This document shows, piece by piece, positions 1 through 8,535 of a stretch of 64,000 nt of DNA. Position numbers and translations under genes: made by a program. How positions within the stretch are numbered: the first letter of the stretch is position 1; each line of letters begins with the position of its first letter. This DNA comes from Pseudobutyrivibrio sp. OR37 (lineage in GTDB: Bacteria; Bacillota; Clostridia; Lachnospirales; Lachnospiraceae), in assembly GCF_900113655.1 (NCBI RefSeq), contig NZ_FOQF01000002.1:157671-221670 (forward strand), in the 5' to 3' direction. The notes under the pieces are model-generated. The model saw only the letters and a program-made list of their open reading frames with translations. It made no database searches and was not told the DNA's origin.

Positions 1-1889
1 TTCATAAGCTCCTTATAGAGATCCTCTAGAAGAGGCATACGCTCTGGTATAGGATTCTCATAAAACTGGGCATATACATTCCTAATACATCTATCAATAA
101 TCGTCTTTTGGATACCAGTAAGACCATCCCTTTGATTAAGAATCAACTCACAAAGTGACAGTAGAAACTCTGCTTTAAGTGAAACAGCATCCTCACCATC
201 AGAATAGTTATCATTAATATCCATAGGATTAATATACTGAGTAGACTTCTGACTAATATGGATTACCTGCCCACCAAAGAGCTCTACTAGAGGTGTGTAC
301 TCTCGCTCTGGATCACTGATAATGATGTCGTCATTACTAGATAGCACTACATTGGCTATCTCTCTTTTTGCAGCCAGTGATTTACCTGAACCTGGCTTTC
401 CAAAGAACATACCGTTTGGATTATTAGCCTTCTTTCTATCAGCAAAAATAAGCTCTCCTGTAAGTGCATTTTGGCCATAGTACAAATCGTTCTCATCCTG
501 CTTTAAAAGCTCTGGAATTAAAAAAGGGATAAACACAGCAACCGATGAAGTGGTTACCTGTCTATCCTTTTTAATAAGATTACATCCCAGAGGAAGTACG
601 CTCTTAATAGCTTTAGCTTGTCTGTATTCAAGAGGATACGTCTCGCAGCTAAACTGCTGAGCTATACTCTTTTGCTGCTTAACATTGTTCTTTAGGCTGT
701 CTTTTGTGCTACCAGTAGTCATTAATACGAATGTCATATTGAACATTCTTTCATTCTGACTCTGCAGATTAGAAAGCATTGAGCTGGCATCAGCACCATA
801 CAGATTAAGGTCATTAGGAATTAAATCCATATCATATCCAGCCTTTACTGCTTTCTTCTGCTCATCAATCTTGTTTGAATCAATATCAGTAATCTTTCTT
901 TTAACTCCTTTGATGGCTTCATTCTGATTTACAGACTGTAAATGAATACTGATAAACTGCTGACAGTCTAAATCAAGAAGCTGCTCAAAGAACTGATCAG
1001 ATATTTCAGGAGCATCATAAGAGAAACAACTCACCTGACCATAGTAGCCTGGTTTCTTGAAGATATTCTTCATAGGATAATCAATATTATCCTCAAGACT
1101 TCCTGCTCCAAATTTCATTTGATTTAAGATATCAATCCTCTGCTGTCCATCTAAGATCTTTGCTTTAACTCCCATCTGTTCAAAGTTCTCTATCACCTTA
1201 TCTTCAATCTTATGAAGTCGCCCCTTTGCCTCTTTTAGTGAGCCAGCTCTTATACCGAAAGTTAGATACTTAGTCTTAACTAGCACATCATCAAGACATC
1301 CTTTGTGATCTATAAGCATCTTTGAATACTCAGCCCTAAGTGAATCCATATTATCGTCTTTACGATCTATGCTTAAATGTTCCCTTAGTTCTTTAGCGTT
1401 CGCATATACGTTAGCAAAGGTTAATTCAAACTCTACACTCGTATCAAAGTAATTTAGGAATGTCTTCCACTGTTCAAAAATCAAATCCTTATGCATATCA
1501 GAAGCGAGTTTATAATTGATATCACTAAATTCAACAGTCTTGGTATAAAGATCTCCATCCACAAGGCAAATGCCATTAGCATACATCCTATCATAAAGCT
1601 GTTTCTCCTGATTCTTTTTAAGCTTAAACTCCAATGCTCTCTGAATAATGATTTCAAATGTATCTCCGTTCTTCTCAAACATAGCCACAAAAAATAGCGG
1701 CATCATAACCGCCATCATCACAAAGGTAGGAACACTTATATCTACCTGTAACTTCTTAACCAGGAAGAATGTTGGGATACCAATCATAGCTGCAAGCGTA
1801 AAACAAATCACCTGCCTCTTTGTAAGCCCAAAAGCCACCTTTTCCTTCACTCTTGTTAAATCGCTGGGGACTTTTACATTTACTGCCAT
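1..1889 (-). CDS. PrgI-VirB4 fusion conjugation ATPase, CD1110-like (3' end outside window)
   Basis: This is the ATPase that powers the type IV secretion channel of the element. The first 629 codons are visible and have no stop. Residues 1-75 are a PrgI-type membrane segment (starts MAVNVKVPSD, two hydrophobic helices, then FEKNGD). From about residue 95 it continues in frame into a VirB4 body (LYTKTVEFSDINYKL, later VKTKYLTFGIRAG). The Walker A motif GKPGSGKS falls at residues 497-504. In many relatives PrgI and VirB4 are separate genes; here they are one reading frame. The ATG at 1889 follows a GGAAT-like weak ribosome site, 12 nt after the TrbL gene stop, so translation is probably coupled in the transfer operon. 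Confidence 0.88.
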   Translation of the reverse strand, partial: MAVNVKVPSDLTRVKEKVAFGLTKRQVICFTLAAMIGIPTFFLVKKLQVDISVPTFVMMAVMMPLFFVAMFEKNGDTFEIIIQRALEFKLKKNQEKQLYDRMYANGICLVDGDLYTKTVEFSDINYKLASDMHKDLIFEQWKTFLNYFDTSVEFELTFANVYANAKELREHLSIDRKDDNMDSLRAEYSKMLIDHKGCLDDVLVKTKYLTFGIRAGSLKEAKGRLHKIEDKVIENFEQMGVKAKILDGQQRIDILNQMKFGAGSLEDNIDYPMKNIFKKPGYYGQVSCFSYDAPEISDQFFEQLLDLDCQQFISIHLQSVNQNEAIKGVKRKITDIDSNKIDEQKKAVKAGYDMDLIPNDLNLYGADASSMLSNLQSQNERMFNMTFVLMTTGSTKDSLKNNVKQQKSIAQQFSCETYPLEYRQAKAIKSVLPLGCNLIKKDRQVTTSSVAVFIPFLIPELLKQDENDLYYGQNALTGELIFADRKKANNPNGMFFGKPGSGKSLAAKREIANVVLSSNDDIIISDPEREYTPLVELFGGQVIHISQKSTQYINPMDINDNYSDGEDAVSLKAEFLLSLCELILNQRDGLTGIQKTIIDRCIRNVYAQFYENPIPERMPLLEDLYKELM

Positions 1890-1901
1890 ATCTATTCCTT
1901 T

Positions 1902-2768
1902 CTACTGTGCTGAAAATACTCTCTTTGATAGTGTGCCAGTCTTAAACAAACTGAATACCAGAAGTATGTTGTATCCCATAATGCCCCAGATAGTACCTAC
2001 AATATCATCTGAAATCGTAATGTTCTGAATAAGCACTGCATAGATTCCTACTACAATAAGGATTAAGAATCCTTGGAATCCAATAGCAAGCAAACTTCTC
2101 ACATAGTTCTGTCCTATATGACTCTGCTCCTTATTTCCAAATGTTGAAAATGGAATCGGAGCCATACTAACAAGCAAATAGATTTCTATCATACGTCCAT
2201 AGATAACTACAAATATGATTAATGAAAGTATCTTAAAGCCAGCTCCCAAAACTGTGATTTCAGCGTATATAGGTAGGATTTCTCCTATACCCATACTCTC
2301 TAAGGTTGATCTCAATTGAGCCAGCTGTGGTCCTGTAACCGCTGTAGAATGTGTGATAAAACCACCTGCGTCTCGGCATACATGGTAAGTAACATCAAAG
2401 ACTGCCATTGTAAAGTCAAAGCAATGAGTAATTGCCAAAACCGCCACAGATGTTTTTAACAACCATTTGATAAATATCCATGTCTCAAAGTTTGCTAGAT
2501 TATTATGCGCTACCACTAGCTGTATCAACTCATAACAGGCAATAAACGTCATGATTATTCCTGCTATCGGCAAAAGAGCGGTTTCAGAAGTTGATTTAAT
2601 CAGTGGATACACACCTGGAACAAAATCTGCTGGACCAGTAGATACCTGTCCAGCTACTTTTGCTACTTCATCATTAACACTATCAAAAAGACCCGTCAGA
2701 ACCCACATAACACCGTCAATAAGCTTACTCTTCACATAGTCCGCCATTGCGTCAAATATTAAATCCAT
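1902..2768 (-). CDS. VirB6/TrbL-like conjugal transfer membrane protein (CD1112-like)
   Basis: This 288-residue polytopic membrane protein is likely the inner-membrane channel component of the conjugation machine. Long hydrophobic stretches occur around residues 60-85, 95-120, 170-200, 220-250 and 255-275. The N-terminal part (MDLIFDAMADYVKSKLIDG, then a V-A-G-Q-V-S-T segment) is typical of the VirB6/TrbL proteins of Tn1549-type elements. It lies between the Maff2 and PrgI-VirB4 genes, exactly where relatives carry it. The ATG at 2768 is preceded by AGGAGAACAAC, a good ribosome site. Family assignment rests on sequence pattern and gene order, not on catalytic motifs. Confidence 0.85.
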   Translation of the reverse strand: MDLIFDAMADYVKSKLIDGVMWVLTGLFDSVNDEVAKVAGQVSTGPADFVPGVYPLIKSTSETALLPIAGIIMTFIACYELIQLVVAHNNLANFETWIFIKWLLKTSVAVLAITHCFDFTMAVFDVTYHVCRDAGGFITHSTAVTGPQLAQLRSTLESMGIGEILPIYAEITVLGAGFKILSLIIFVVIYGRMIEIYLLVSMAPIPFSTFGNKEQSHIGQNYVRSLLAIGFQGFLILIVVGIYAVLIQNITISDDIVGTIWGIMGYNILLVFSLFKTGTLSKRVFSAQ

Positions 2769-2863
2769 ATGTTGTTCTCCTGTCTTTACTACAAATACAA
2801 GGAGCTGAAAGCAATGCCTTCAGCCCCAATTTCAGGTTCAATATTTAGTTTTAATACCAGCTC

Positions 2864-3076
2864 TTAGAACAAACCTGAAAGAAGTGGAATGAGCTTAATA
2901 CCAATGAGGATGATTCCACCACCACTCATGAACTGCTTCATTCCCTGCGACTTAGCGCCCGGATTGTCATTGCCATATCCTTCAAGAAGGTTTACCGCGC
3001 CCCAAACTCCAAGGCCTGCGCCGATTGCTGTTACTAAAGTTCCCATTACGTCTACACCTGAATTAAAAAATGCCAT
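2864..3076 (-). CDS. Maff2 family small membrane protein
   Basis: This 70-residue protein has two hydrophobic segments (about residues 8-28 and 48-68) around a polar loop with YGNDNPGAKSQGMKQFMSGG. That loop pattern, the length, and the place just upstream of the TrbL gene match the Maff2 family of conjugative elements. It may play a pilin-like or VirB2-like structural role, but that is inference from position. Translation probably starts at the ATG at 3076; only a weak AGG site precedes it. The 95 nt to the TrbL start hold no gene. Confidence 0.85.
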   Translation of the reverse strand: MAFFNSGVDVMGTLVTAIGAGLGVWGAVNLLEGYGNDNPGAKSQGMKQFMSGGGIILIGIKLIPLLSGLF

Positions 3077-3151
3077 TTTGATACCTGGTTCGAAAACTCA
3101 CCATCATCCATTGTCCTTCATCCGGAATCTCTCCATCATTTTTTCACCTTC

Positions 3152-3176
3152 ATTCGGAAGTAGCGAGCTTCCGAAT
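3152..3176. repeat. 9-bp inverted repeat upstream of the Maff2 gene
   Basis: ATTCGGAAG at 3152-3160 and CTTCCGAAT at 3168-3176 form a perfect 9-bp stem with a 7-nt loop. It lies about 75 nt upstream of the Maff2 start, between that gene and the PIN cargo gene. A T-rich run follows it on the plus strand only, the wrong side for terminating minus-strand genes, so an operator or mRNA structure for the transfer genes is more likely. No function is shown. Confidence 0.5.
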
Positions 3177-3254
3177 TTTCCTTTCTTCTTAAAAATATAG
3201 TTTATAGTTTCATCTCATGCCTTAATCCTGCGCACCTGATTTTGGGCATAATAA

Positions 3255-3295
3255 TAGACCAGAACTTTCTGGGCGTCCCCAGAATCGCTGGTCTA
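3255..3295 (-). terminator. Probable terminator after the PIN cargo gene
   Basis: An outer stem TAGACCAG (3255-3262) pairs with CTGGTCTA (3288-3295) and an inner stem TTCTGGG (3267-3273) pairs with CCCAGAA (3278-3284). It begins 11 nt past the stop codon of the PIN gene. The tail read on the minus strand is TATTATTATG, not a pure U-run, so termination may be weak. Confidence 0.55.
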
Positions 3296-3305
3296 TGTAA
3301 ATTTA

Positions 3306-5138
3306 TTAATTTTCTGTTGCTTTCTCTAAAGCTTCATATAATTTCTCATATTCTTGCTTTATTTCATTTTGTTCTCTTACAAAATCATTAATCAAAATTA
3401 TAATATCGTCATATCGAAACTCAATTTCATCTGGTGACGCATCACCTGCATTCATATCAAAATCGACTTCATGGAATCCAACCGTCAATTCTATATTCCC
3501 AGAAGCCTCTTTTCCATTATTTGTCTTTACATTGATATCAATCCATTCTTTATCATTTTCAGACATAACATGATTATTAAACGGTGCCAATGATATTTCT
3601 AACTGATCATCAATTCCTTTTATTAAATAAGACTTACCTAATTCCAAATCATCTGGAACCTCTGTAATCTCTTCTGAAATACTTGATGAAAAATCATAAA
3701 GCTTATTTAGCCATTCTTTTATACATTCTTCAGAATAAGTGTCCGGCATAATATACTTTGTTATTTTTTCCTTATTTAAATATCTATCAAGGCCATTTAA
3801 TATTTTTTGTTTTTGTTCAGAGGTACCTTTATTCATTATATCTATTATATCATCACAAATGCCCGCGAGATTCTCAAATAAATTACTAACTTTAGTATAG
3901 TCTTTGAACGCTTCGATAATTGTATTATTCATATCTGAGTCTCTTACTTTTTCTTCCAAGTAATCATCAAATTGATCCAACGGATGTAATCCAAAGCTTT
4001 CTCTATCTTGATTTATAATATCTAGCCTATAATCATCATCATCTTCTTCGTAGTCATCTATTTCCTCAACACTTTGTCTACTATCACCTCCTAAATGTAA
4101 TGTAAATGGCAATACACTAATACTATTATCCTTAAAATATATTTTTATTCTGCAAGCATGATTAACACTGTGCTTTTCTATAACATGAACAGTATCAACA
4201 AAAACGTAATCATCAGTTTCACTATCAAATGGCGCATTATCATAGTCTTTATAATAACAGTTCATTTCAATATCTGCTTTAAGAACAAGGGTTACAATGG
4301 CACAATCTTCCTCTATTGCATCAATGATATGAACATAATGCTTAACGTTATTAATACTATTTAAGTATGTTTCAAAATAATCATGGCCATAAACCAGTCC
4401 CTTACCATCATGATAAGTACCTATTACGTTAATATCTTGATGCTCTTTAATATAATTAGTTATTTCTTCATCAATACGATTATTTAAATTCTGGAGTAAA
4501 CGTTTAACATTTTCTAGTTCCTTTTCATCAGCTGTAATCATATTAAACAATTCATCTAGTGAATTGAGGATTGTGTATTTTCTATTTCTTTGTAAACCTT
4601 TTATTAACCCATCATCACTACTTAATATAATTACTGAATCATTATCTGGAAATCTATTTTTTATTTGATTTACTATAAAAGCATCTGGAAATTCCTTTCG
4701 TTTTCTTCCATCTTCAAATGGGAATTCAATATTAAAATAATCCTTAAAAATCTCGTTTAAATCCACAAATGAAAAATCTAATATTTCTGAACATACCTTA
4801 TTCATATATGCCAAAATATTCTCTTCAAAACGTTTGATTAGCTCTTCCTCTGTTGGTATATCCAAAAAAGATTCTAAATTTACAGTTCGTAAAATATTGT
4901 CACTTAATTGCTTACGTATATTTGTTTTATTTTGATTAATTTTTGTATATATTTCAGTTCCAAATTTTTTTGCATGAGCTTGAACTTCCCCATATACTAC
5001 ATTACTTAAAACGACACTAATCTTTCCATTATTCACATAATTTAATAATATGCTCAGCTTACTATTCTCAGATAAATCATATTGTGTAGAGTCAAAAATA
5101 TTTGTATCTATTGAAACCGTTATTGGATATTTTAACAT
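3306..5138 (-). CDS. PIN-domain protein (DUF4935-like) with a large C-terminal extension; ICE cargo
   Basis: This 610-residue protein has an N-terminal PIN ribonuclease fold of about 190 residues. The four acidic positions expected for metal-dependent cleavage are visible: D11 (SIDTNIFD), E51 (VVYGEV), D152 (EFPDAF) and D175/D176 (SSDDGL). Residues 200-610 match nothing I can name; they include an acidic run (DDYEEDDDD) near residue 370. The gene splits the transfer operon between virD4 and the Maff2 gene, is visibly more A+T-rich than its neighbours, and has its own promoter, ribosome site and terminator, so it looks like acquired cargo. A defence or toxin role is possible but is inference. 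No antitoxin-like partner ORF is adjacent. Confidence 0.75.
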   Translation of the reverse strand: MLKYPITVSIDTNIFDSTQYDLSENSKLSILLNYVNNGKISVVLSNVVYGEVQAHAKKFGTEIYTKINQNKTNIRKQLSDNILRTVNLESFLDIPTEEELIKRFEENILAYMNKVCSEILDFSFVDLNEIFKDYFNIEFPFEDGRKRKEFPDAFIVNQIKNRFPDNDSVIILSSDDGLIKGLQRNRKYTILNSLDELFNMITADEKELENVKRLLQNLNNRIDEEITNYIKEHQDINVIGTYHDGKGLVYGHDYFETYLNSINNVKHYVHIIDAIEEDCAIVTLVLKADIEMNCYYKDYDNAPFDSETDDYVFVDTVHVIEKHSVNHACRIKIYFKDNSISVLPFTLHLGGDSRQSVEEIDDYEEDDDDYRLDIINQDRESFGLHPLDQFDDYLEEKVRDSDMNNTIIEAFKDYTKVSNLFENLAGICDDIIDIMNKGTSEQKQKILNGLDRYLNKEKITKYIMPDTYSEECIKEWLNKLYDFSSSISEEITEVPDDLELGKSYLIKGIDDQLEISLAPFNNHVMSENDKEWIDINVKTNNGKEASGNIELTVGFHEVDFDMNAGDASPDEIEFRYDDIIILINDFVREQNEIKQEYEKLYEALEKATEN

Positions 5139-5144
5139 TGCACC

Positions 5145-5172
5145 TCTCCTCCTTTAGCACGTTTGTATTATA
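5145..5172 (-). promoter_or_regulatory. Promoter -10 and ribosome site of the PIN cargo gene
   Basis: Read on the minus strand, TATAAT lies at 5172-5167 and AAAGGAGGAGA at 5155-5145, ending 6 nt before the ATG at 5138. The -35 region is poorly matched. A separate promoter inside a transfer operon supports the cargo reading of this gene. Confidence 0.6.
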
Positions 5173-5202
5173 CCGTATTTGCGAATGAAGAGGTGCATCA
5201 TT

Positions 5203-6948
5203 TTAAATTTTTACAACATCAAAAACTTCATCCTTCTTAAACTTCATACCCTGCTTAAGATACTTCTCGATATCCAAGTTATTCCTAGAATCATATTCCC
5301 CAGTCTCTTGGTATAGCGGATGATGGGTAACATCATATTTGTCTGACAAAAATGGTCTTACACCACGAAGCTGCAGGATGCATTTATCTCCATCAAGCAC
5401 TGCAAGCTCATCCATAGTCATTAGGTCTTTACCAGCCTTTTGATAGTTGGTTGAAAACGAAGGATTGTTACCTCTGCTTTCTCCAGTGTTATACATATCA
5501 ATAGTTTCTTTTCCCAATGCCTGGCTTAAGTCTTTCAATGTGGAAGGCTCTGAACCACCTAAGAAAAGCTGTGAATCCATATTACCAATGATAGTGTCAC
5601 AGTGATCTTTATAGATAGCTTTCAGCTGTGATTTTGCCTGTAGAAATAAGCAAGCACTTATCTCACGGCTTCGAATTGTGGCCACCAGCTTCTCTAGGTT
5701 TGGAATCTGACCGATGTTTGCTGTCTCATCTATAAGGCAACGTACATGCACTGGAAGTCTTCCGCCATAAACATCATCAGCTTTCTCACAAAGCAGATTA
5801 AAAAGCTGTGTGTAGATAAGTGAAATCAAAAAATTGAATGTAGCATCTGTATCACTCATGATTAGAAACAATGCAGTCTTTTGATCTCCTAATGTATCAA
5901 GCTGCAATTCATCATAAGTTGTAATCTCACGAAGCTCTTCAATATCGAATGGAGCTAATCTGGCACCACATGAAATTAAAATACTTTTCATCGTTTTGCC
6001 AGCAGCCATTTTAAACTTTTTATATTGCCTTACTGCAAAATGATTTGGATTCCTTTTCTCTAGCTCATTAAACATAATATCTACTGGATTCTCATAATCC
6101 TCATCATCTTCTCTGACCTCACAGGCATTTAAGAAATCAAGCAAGGTATTGAAGTTCTGTTCCTCTTCAGGAGCCTCATAATGGATATATCCAATGAGTG
6201 CTGTATAAAGTAGAGTTTCTGCTTTGGTCCAGAACTGATCTCCTTCTTTACCATCACCTTTTGTATTAGTAATAAGCGCATTAACAAGCTTTAAGATGTC
6301 CTTTTCAGAGTGAATGTACTCGAAGGGATTGTAATGCATACTTTTTGCAAAATTGATGGTATTAAAAATCTTTAATCTATAGCCATGCTTCAAAAGAGTT
6401 TTACCGCATTTAATAACAACATCACCCTTAGGGTCTGTAACTACATAGCTGGAATGCATCTGTAAAAGGTTTGGCAGTAAGAAGAATCTAGTCTTACCTG
6501 AACCAGAACCACCTGTAATTACAACATTCTTATTTCTTGCATATTTGGGCTGTTTGGGGCGACTACTCATCATCAGTCGCTCTGTCTGGGTGAGGATGAT
6601 ATTATCCTCAAACTTTGGTGCCTCGAAAGGCTCTATGTCCTGCTGATTTCCCCATCGTGCTGAACCATATTCTGCACCATGACGATATTTCTTAGCATTT
6701 TTTCCCTTCACATAAACAGCAACCTTCATCACAACACCAATAACAATACCGACTACCAAATCAAATGGATAAAAGCTTAGTAAGAAATTAGAGAAGGCAA
6801 TCGGAAGAGACTGAAATAATCCATCAATCTTTTCCGATATTCCAATACCTTCTGATATTCTCCAGGCTTCACCTAGATTTGTTGCGAATAATCCCATCAA
6901 CACATAAGGAACATTCAGCAGAATTAATTTCTTCTGCTGCTTTGTCAT
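5203..6948 (-). CDS. VirD4/TraG-type conjugation coupling protein (CD1115-like)
   Basis: This 581-residue ATPase delivers the relaxase-DNA complex to the secretion channel. Two hydrophobic helices (about residues 8-24 and 62-80) anchor it in the membrane. Walker A GGSGSGKT is at residues 146-153, followed by VVTDPKGD, the coupling-protein continuation, and by the later LIDETANIGQIPNL block that carries the Walker B acidic residues. Length fits the family. Its ATG overlaps the end of pcfB by 4 nt (ATGA), so the two are translationally coupled. PcfB and the coupling protein work together in relaxosome docking in Enterococcus pCF10. Confidence 0.92.
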   Translation of the reverse strand: MTKQQKKLILLNVPYVLMGLFATNLGEAWRISEGIGISEKIDGLFQSLPIAFSNFLLSFYPFDLVVGIVIGVVMKVAVYVKGKNAKKYRHGAEYGSARWGNQQDIEPFEAPKFEDNIILTQTERLMMSSRPKQPKYARNKNVVITGGSGSGKTRFFLLPNLLQMHSSYVVTDPKGDVVIKCGKTLLKHGYRLKIFNTINFAKSMHYNPFEYIHSEKDILKLVNALITNTKGDGKEGDQFWTKAETLLYTALIGYIHYEAPEEEQNFNTLLDFLNACEVREDDEDYENPVDIMFNELEKRNPNHFAVRQYKKFKMAAGKTMKSILISCGARLAPFDIEELREITTYDELQLDTLGDQKTALFLIMSDTDATFNFLISLIYTQLFNLLCEKADDVYGGRLPVHVRCLIDETANIGQIPNLEKLVATIRSREISACLFLQAKSQLKAIYKDHCDTIIGNMDSQLFLGGSEPSTLKDLSQALGKETIDMYNTGESRGNNPSFSTNYQKAGKDLMTMDELAVLDGDKCILQLRGVRPFLSDKYDVTHHPLYQETGEYDSRNNLDIEKYLKQGMKFKKDEVFDVVKI

Positions 6949-7424
6949 CTAACGTGCTCCTTCTTTTTAGTTCGTGTTTTCTTTGGTTGTGACTTAACCT
7001 TCTGAACCAGACGCTTAAGCTTTTCTCGAACACTAGGCCTCTGTTCTTTCTTAACCATCTTGGCTCCATACTCATTCATTACGGCTTCCAAAGCATCTGT
7101 ATCTCTAGCCTTAAAGAAAGCTGTATATACTGGTGGATTTTGATTCTTATCTTTAATAACTGCGAAATCCACTCCATATTTCTTGGCTATTCTTTCAAAG
7201 GTTTTAATACCTTTATCACCAATCTCCATACTGGTAACACCTTGATTCTGCTTTATAAGCTCATCAATAGATTGCTTTCCCTGTATATGGCTATCAATAC
7301 TTTCTAGCTTCTTATTAGCTCTATGCCGCATATAAAGCCTAATACCAGCCATTATTCCATTAATGGACATTCTAGTACCTGTTATAGCCAGCCGGACTGT
7401 TTTCTCTTCAATCTCTTCCTGCAA
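6945..7424 (-). CDS. PcfB family (DUF3801) relaxosome docking protein
   Basis: This 159-residue basic protein matches PcfB, a partner of the coupling protein in conjugation. A central segment (MEIGDKGIKTFERIAKKYGVDFAV as a block, then FKARDTDALEAVMNEY) and a Lys/Arg-rich tail (KKTRTKKKEH) are typical. The start codon is TTG at 7424, chosen because a strong AGGAGGTGAG site stands just before it. The gene starts only 20 nt after the U-run of an intrinsic terminator, so its expression depends on read-through or on a promoter further upstream. Confidence 0.85.
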   Translation of the reverse strand: MQEEIEEKTVRLAITGTRMSINGIMAGIRLYMRHRANKKLESIDSHIQGKQSIDELIKQNQGVTSMEIGDKGIKTFERIAKKYGVDFAVIKDKNQNPPVYTAFFKARDTDALEAVMNEYGAKMVKKEQRPSVREKLKRLVQKVKSQPKKTRTKKKEHVR

Positions 7425-7444
7425 AATCTCACCTCCTCTCCAAT

Positions 7445-7483
7445 AAAAAAACAGATACTAAATATTAATTCTTAGCATCTGTT
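7445..7483 (-). terminator. Strong intrinsic terminator between the partition and transfer modules
   Basis: On the minus strand a 12-bp stem (7483-7472 pairing with 7461-7450, one G-T pair) with a loop of about 10 nt is followed by seven T. It overlaps the stop codon of the 40-residue gene and ends 20 nt before the pcfB start codon. It separates replication and partition genes from transfer genes in the same direction. Confidence 0.8.
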
Positions 7484-7587
7484 TCTTCTTCCTCTTTATC
7501 CTGTTTTATTAATTCCTGATACTTTGAAAGCCTATCAGCTTTCTTTTGATTTTCATCAAAACTTAAATCTACTTCTACTGGAATCAT
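7465..7587 (-). CDS. Small acidic protein downstream of parB, unknown
   Basis: This 40-residue ORF (starts MIPVEVDLSFDENQ, ends with an EEEET-DAKN tail) has a strong ribosome site, AGGAGGC, that overlaps the parB stop codon, so it is very likely translated and coupled to ParB. It is highly charged and probably helical (KKADRLSKYQELIKQDKEEE). I recognise no family. Its stop codon lies inside the stem of the terminator that closes the partition module. Confidence 0.6.
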   Translation of the reverse strand: MIPVEVDLSFDENQKKADRLSKYQELIKQDKEEEETDAKN

Positions 7588-7596
7588 AGTTGCCTC

Positions 7597-8535
7597 CTAC
7601 AAACACATATCTTTATTTCTTTGTTGTTTCTTCTGCCATTGTTCAAGCAGCTTTATAATAGTATCCTCCATTTGGCGAGGTGTGTAAGACTTAGGAAAGT
7701 ATTTCTTAAGAACATCATTCTTAAGAGTAACTCTGTCTACATCTTGCTTTTTTTCTTCTGAAAGAATGATGTTCATTCCTTCCTGAGTTATTCTATTTTC
7801 TATGGCTAATGCTTTGATTCTCTGAGCCTGAGAAAGTGATGGAATAGACTGTGAGTATTCAATAGCCTCTAACAAGTCTTTTTGCTGAGTTGGATTTAGG
7901 AACGATAATTCCACAGCTGGATTAAATCCAATTTGTTTATCATCAACCATATCCATCAGCTCTGGACAAAGATTTGTCAGACGAATAAATCTAGCAATCT
8001 GATTTCGACTAACACCTATTTCTTCAGCCATAATTTGATCACTTCGTAAATGTGTCCCAATTTGGGACGCATTTTCTTTAGAAGGTCTACCTGCCTGTCT
8101 TTTCATCGCATCCAACTTCATCTTATAAGCCCAGGCTCTTTCACTAGGAAGTATTTCCTCACGCTGCAAATTGCTATCAACCATCAAAATGGTTGCGGCA
8201 TCATCATCCAAATCCCTAACAATACAAGGGATTGTTTCAAGACCAGCAATCTCACACGCATGATGTCTTCTGTGACCTGATAAAATCTCGTAACCATCTC
8301 CATCAGGTCTAACAATAGCTGGCTGTAAAACGCCAAACTCCTGAATAGATTCAACCGTCTTTGCCATATCTTCATCATCTTTCACTTTAAAAGGATGTCC
8401 TTCAAATGCGTGAAGCTCTGTAAGAGGCAATTGCACAACCACATCACCATCAGGTACTTTGGCTGTTTCTTCCTTAGCTGACCCGCCAAAGATATCATCG
8501 TAACTGGTCAATTGAATGTTTGCGCGCTCTTTCAT
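7597..8535 (-). CDS. ParB/Spo0J-type partition protein
   Basis: This 312-residue DNA-binding CTPase-type protein pairs with ParA to stabilise the excised element. The ParB/sulfiredoxin domain shows GHRRHHA at 87-93 (the GxRRxxA nucleotide motif) and NLQREE at 122-127. A helix-turn-helix follows (IMAEEIGVSRNQIARFIRL). The parA frame extends 41 nt past the parB start, so the two genes overlap. Its centromere is not identified here; the repeat array at 11464-11564 is one candidate. Confidence 0.9.
   Translation of the reverse strand: MKERANIQLTSYDDIFGGSAKEETAKVPDGDVVVQLPLTELHAFEGHPFKVKDDEDMAKTVESIQEFGVLQPAIVRPDGDGYEILSGHRRHHACEIAGLETIPCIVRDLDDDAATILMVDSNLQREEILPSERAWAYKMKLDAMKRQAGRPSKENASQIGTHLRSDQIMAEEIGVSRNQIARFIRLTNLCPELMDMVDDKQIGFNPAVELSFLNPTQQKDLLEAIEYSQSIPSLSQAQRIKALAIENRITQEGMNIILSEEKKQDVDRVTLKNDVLKKYFPKSYTPRQMEDTIIKLLEQWQKKQQRNKDMCL

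Noticed and set aside
3077-3160. Very short ORFs (11-14 codons) with a GAAGGTG site before the Maff2 gene
   Set aside because: Too short to support as genes; they may be leader peptides but nothing in the sequence proves it.
3306-5138. Toxin-antitoxin pair with the PIN gene as VapC
   Set aside because: The protein is far longer than VapC and no small antitoxin gene lies next to it.
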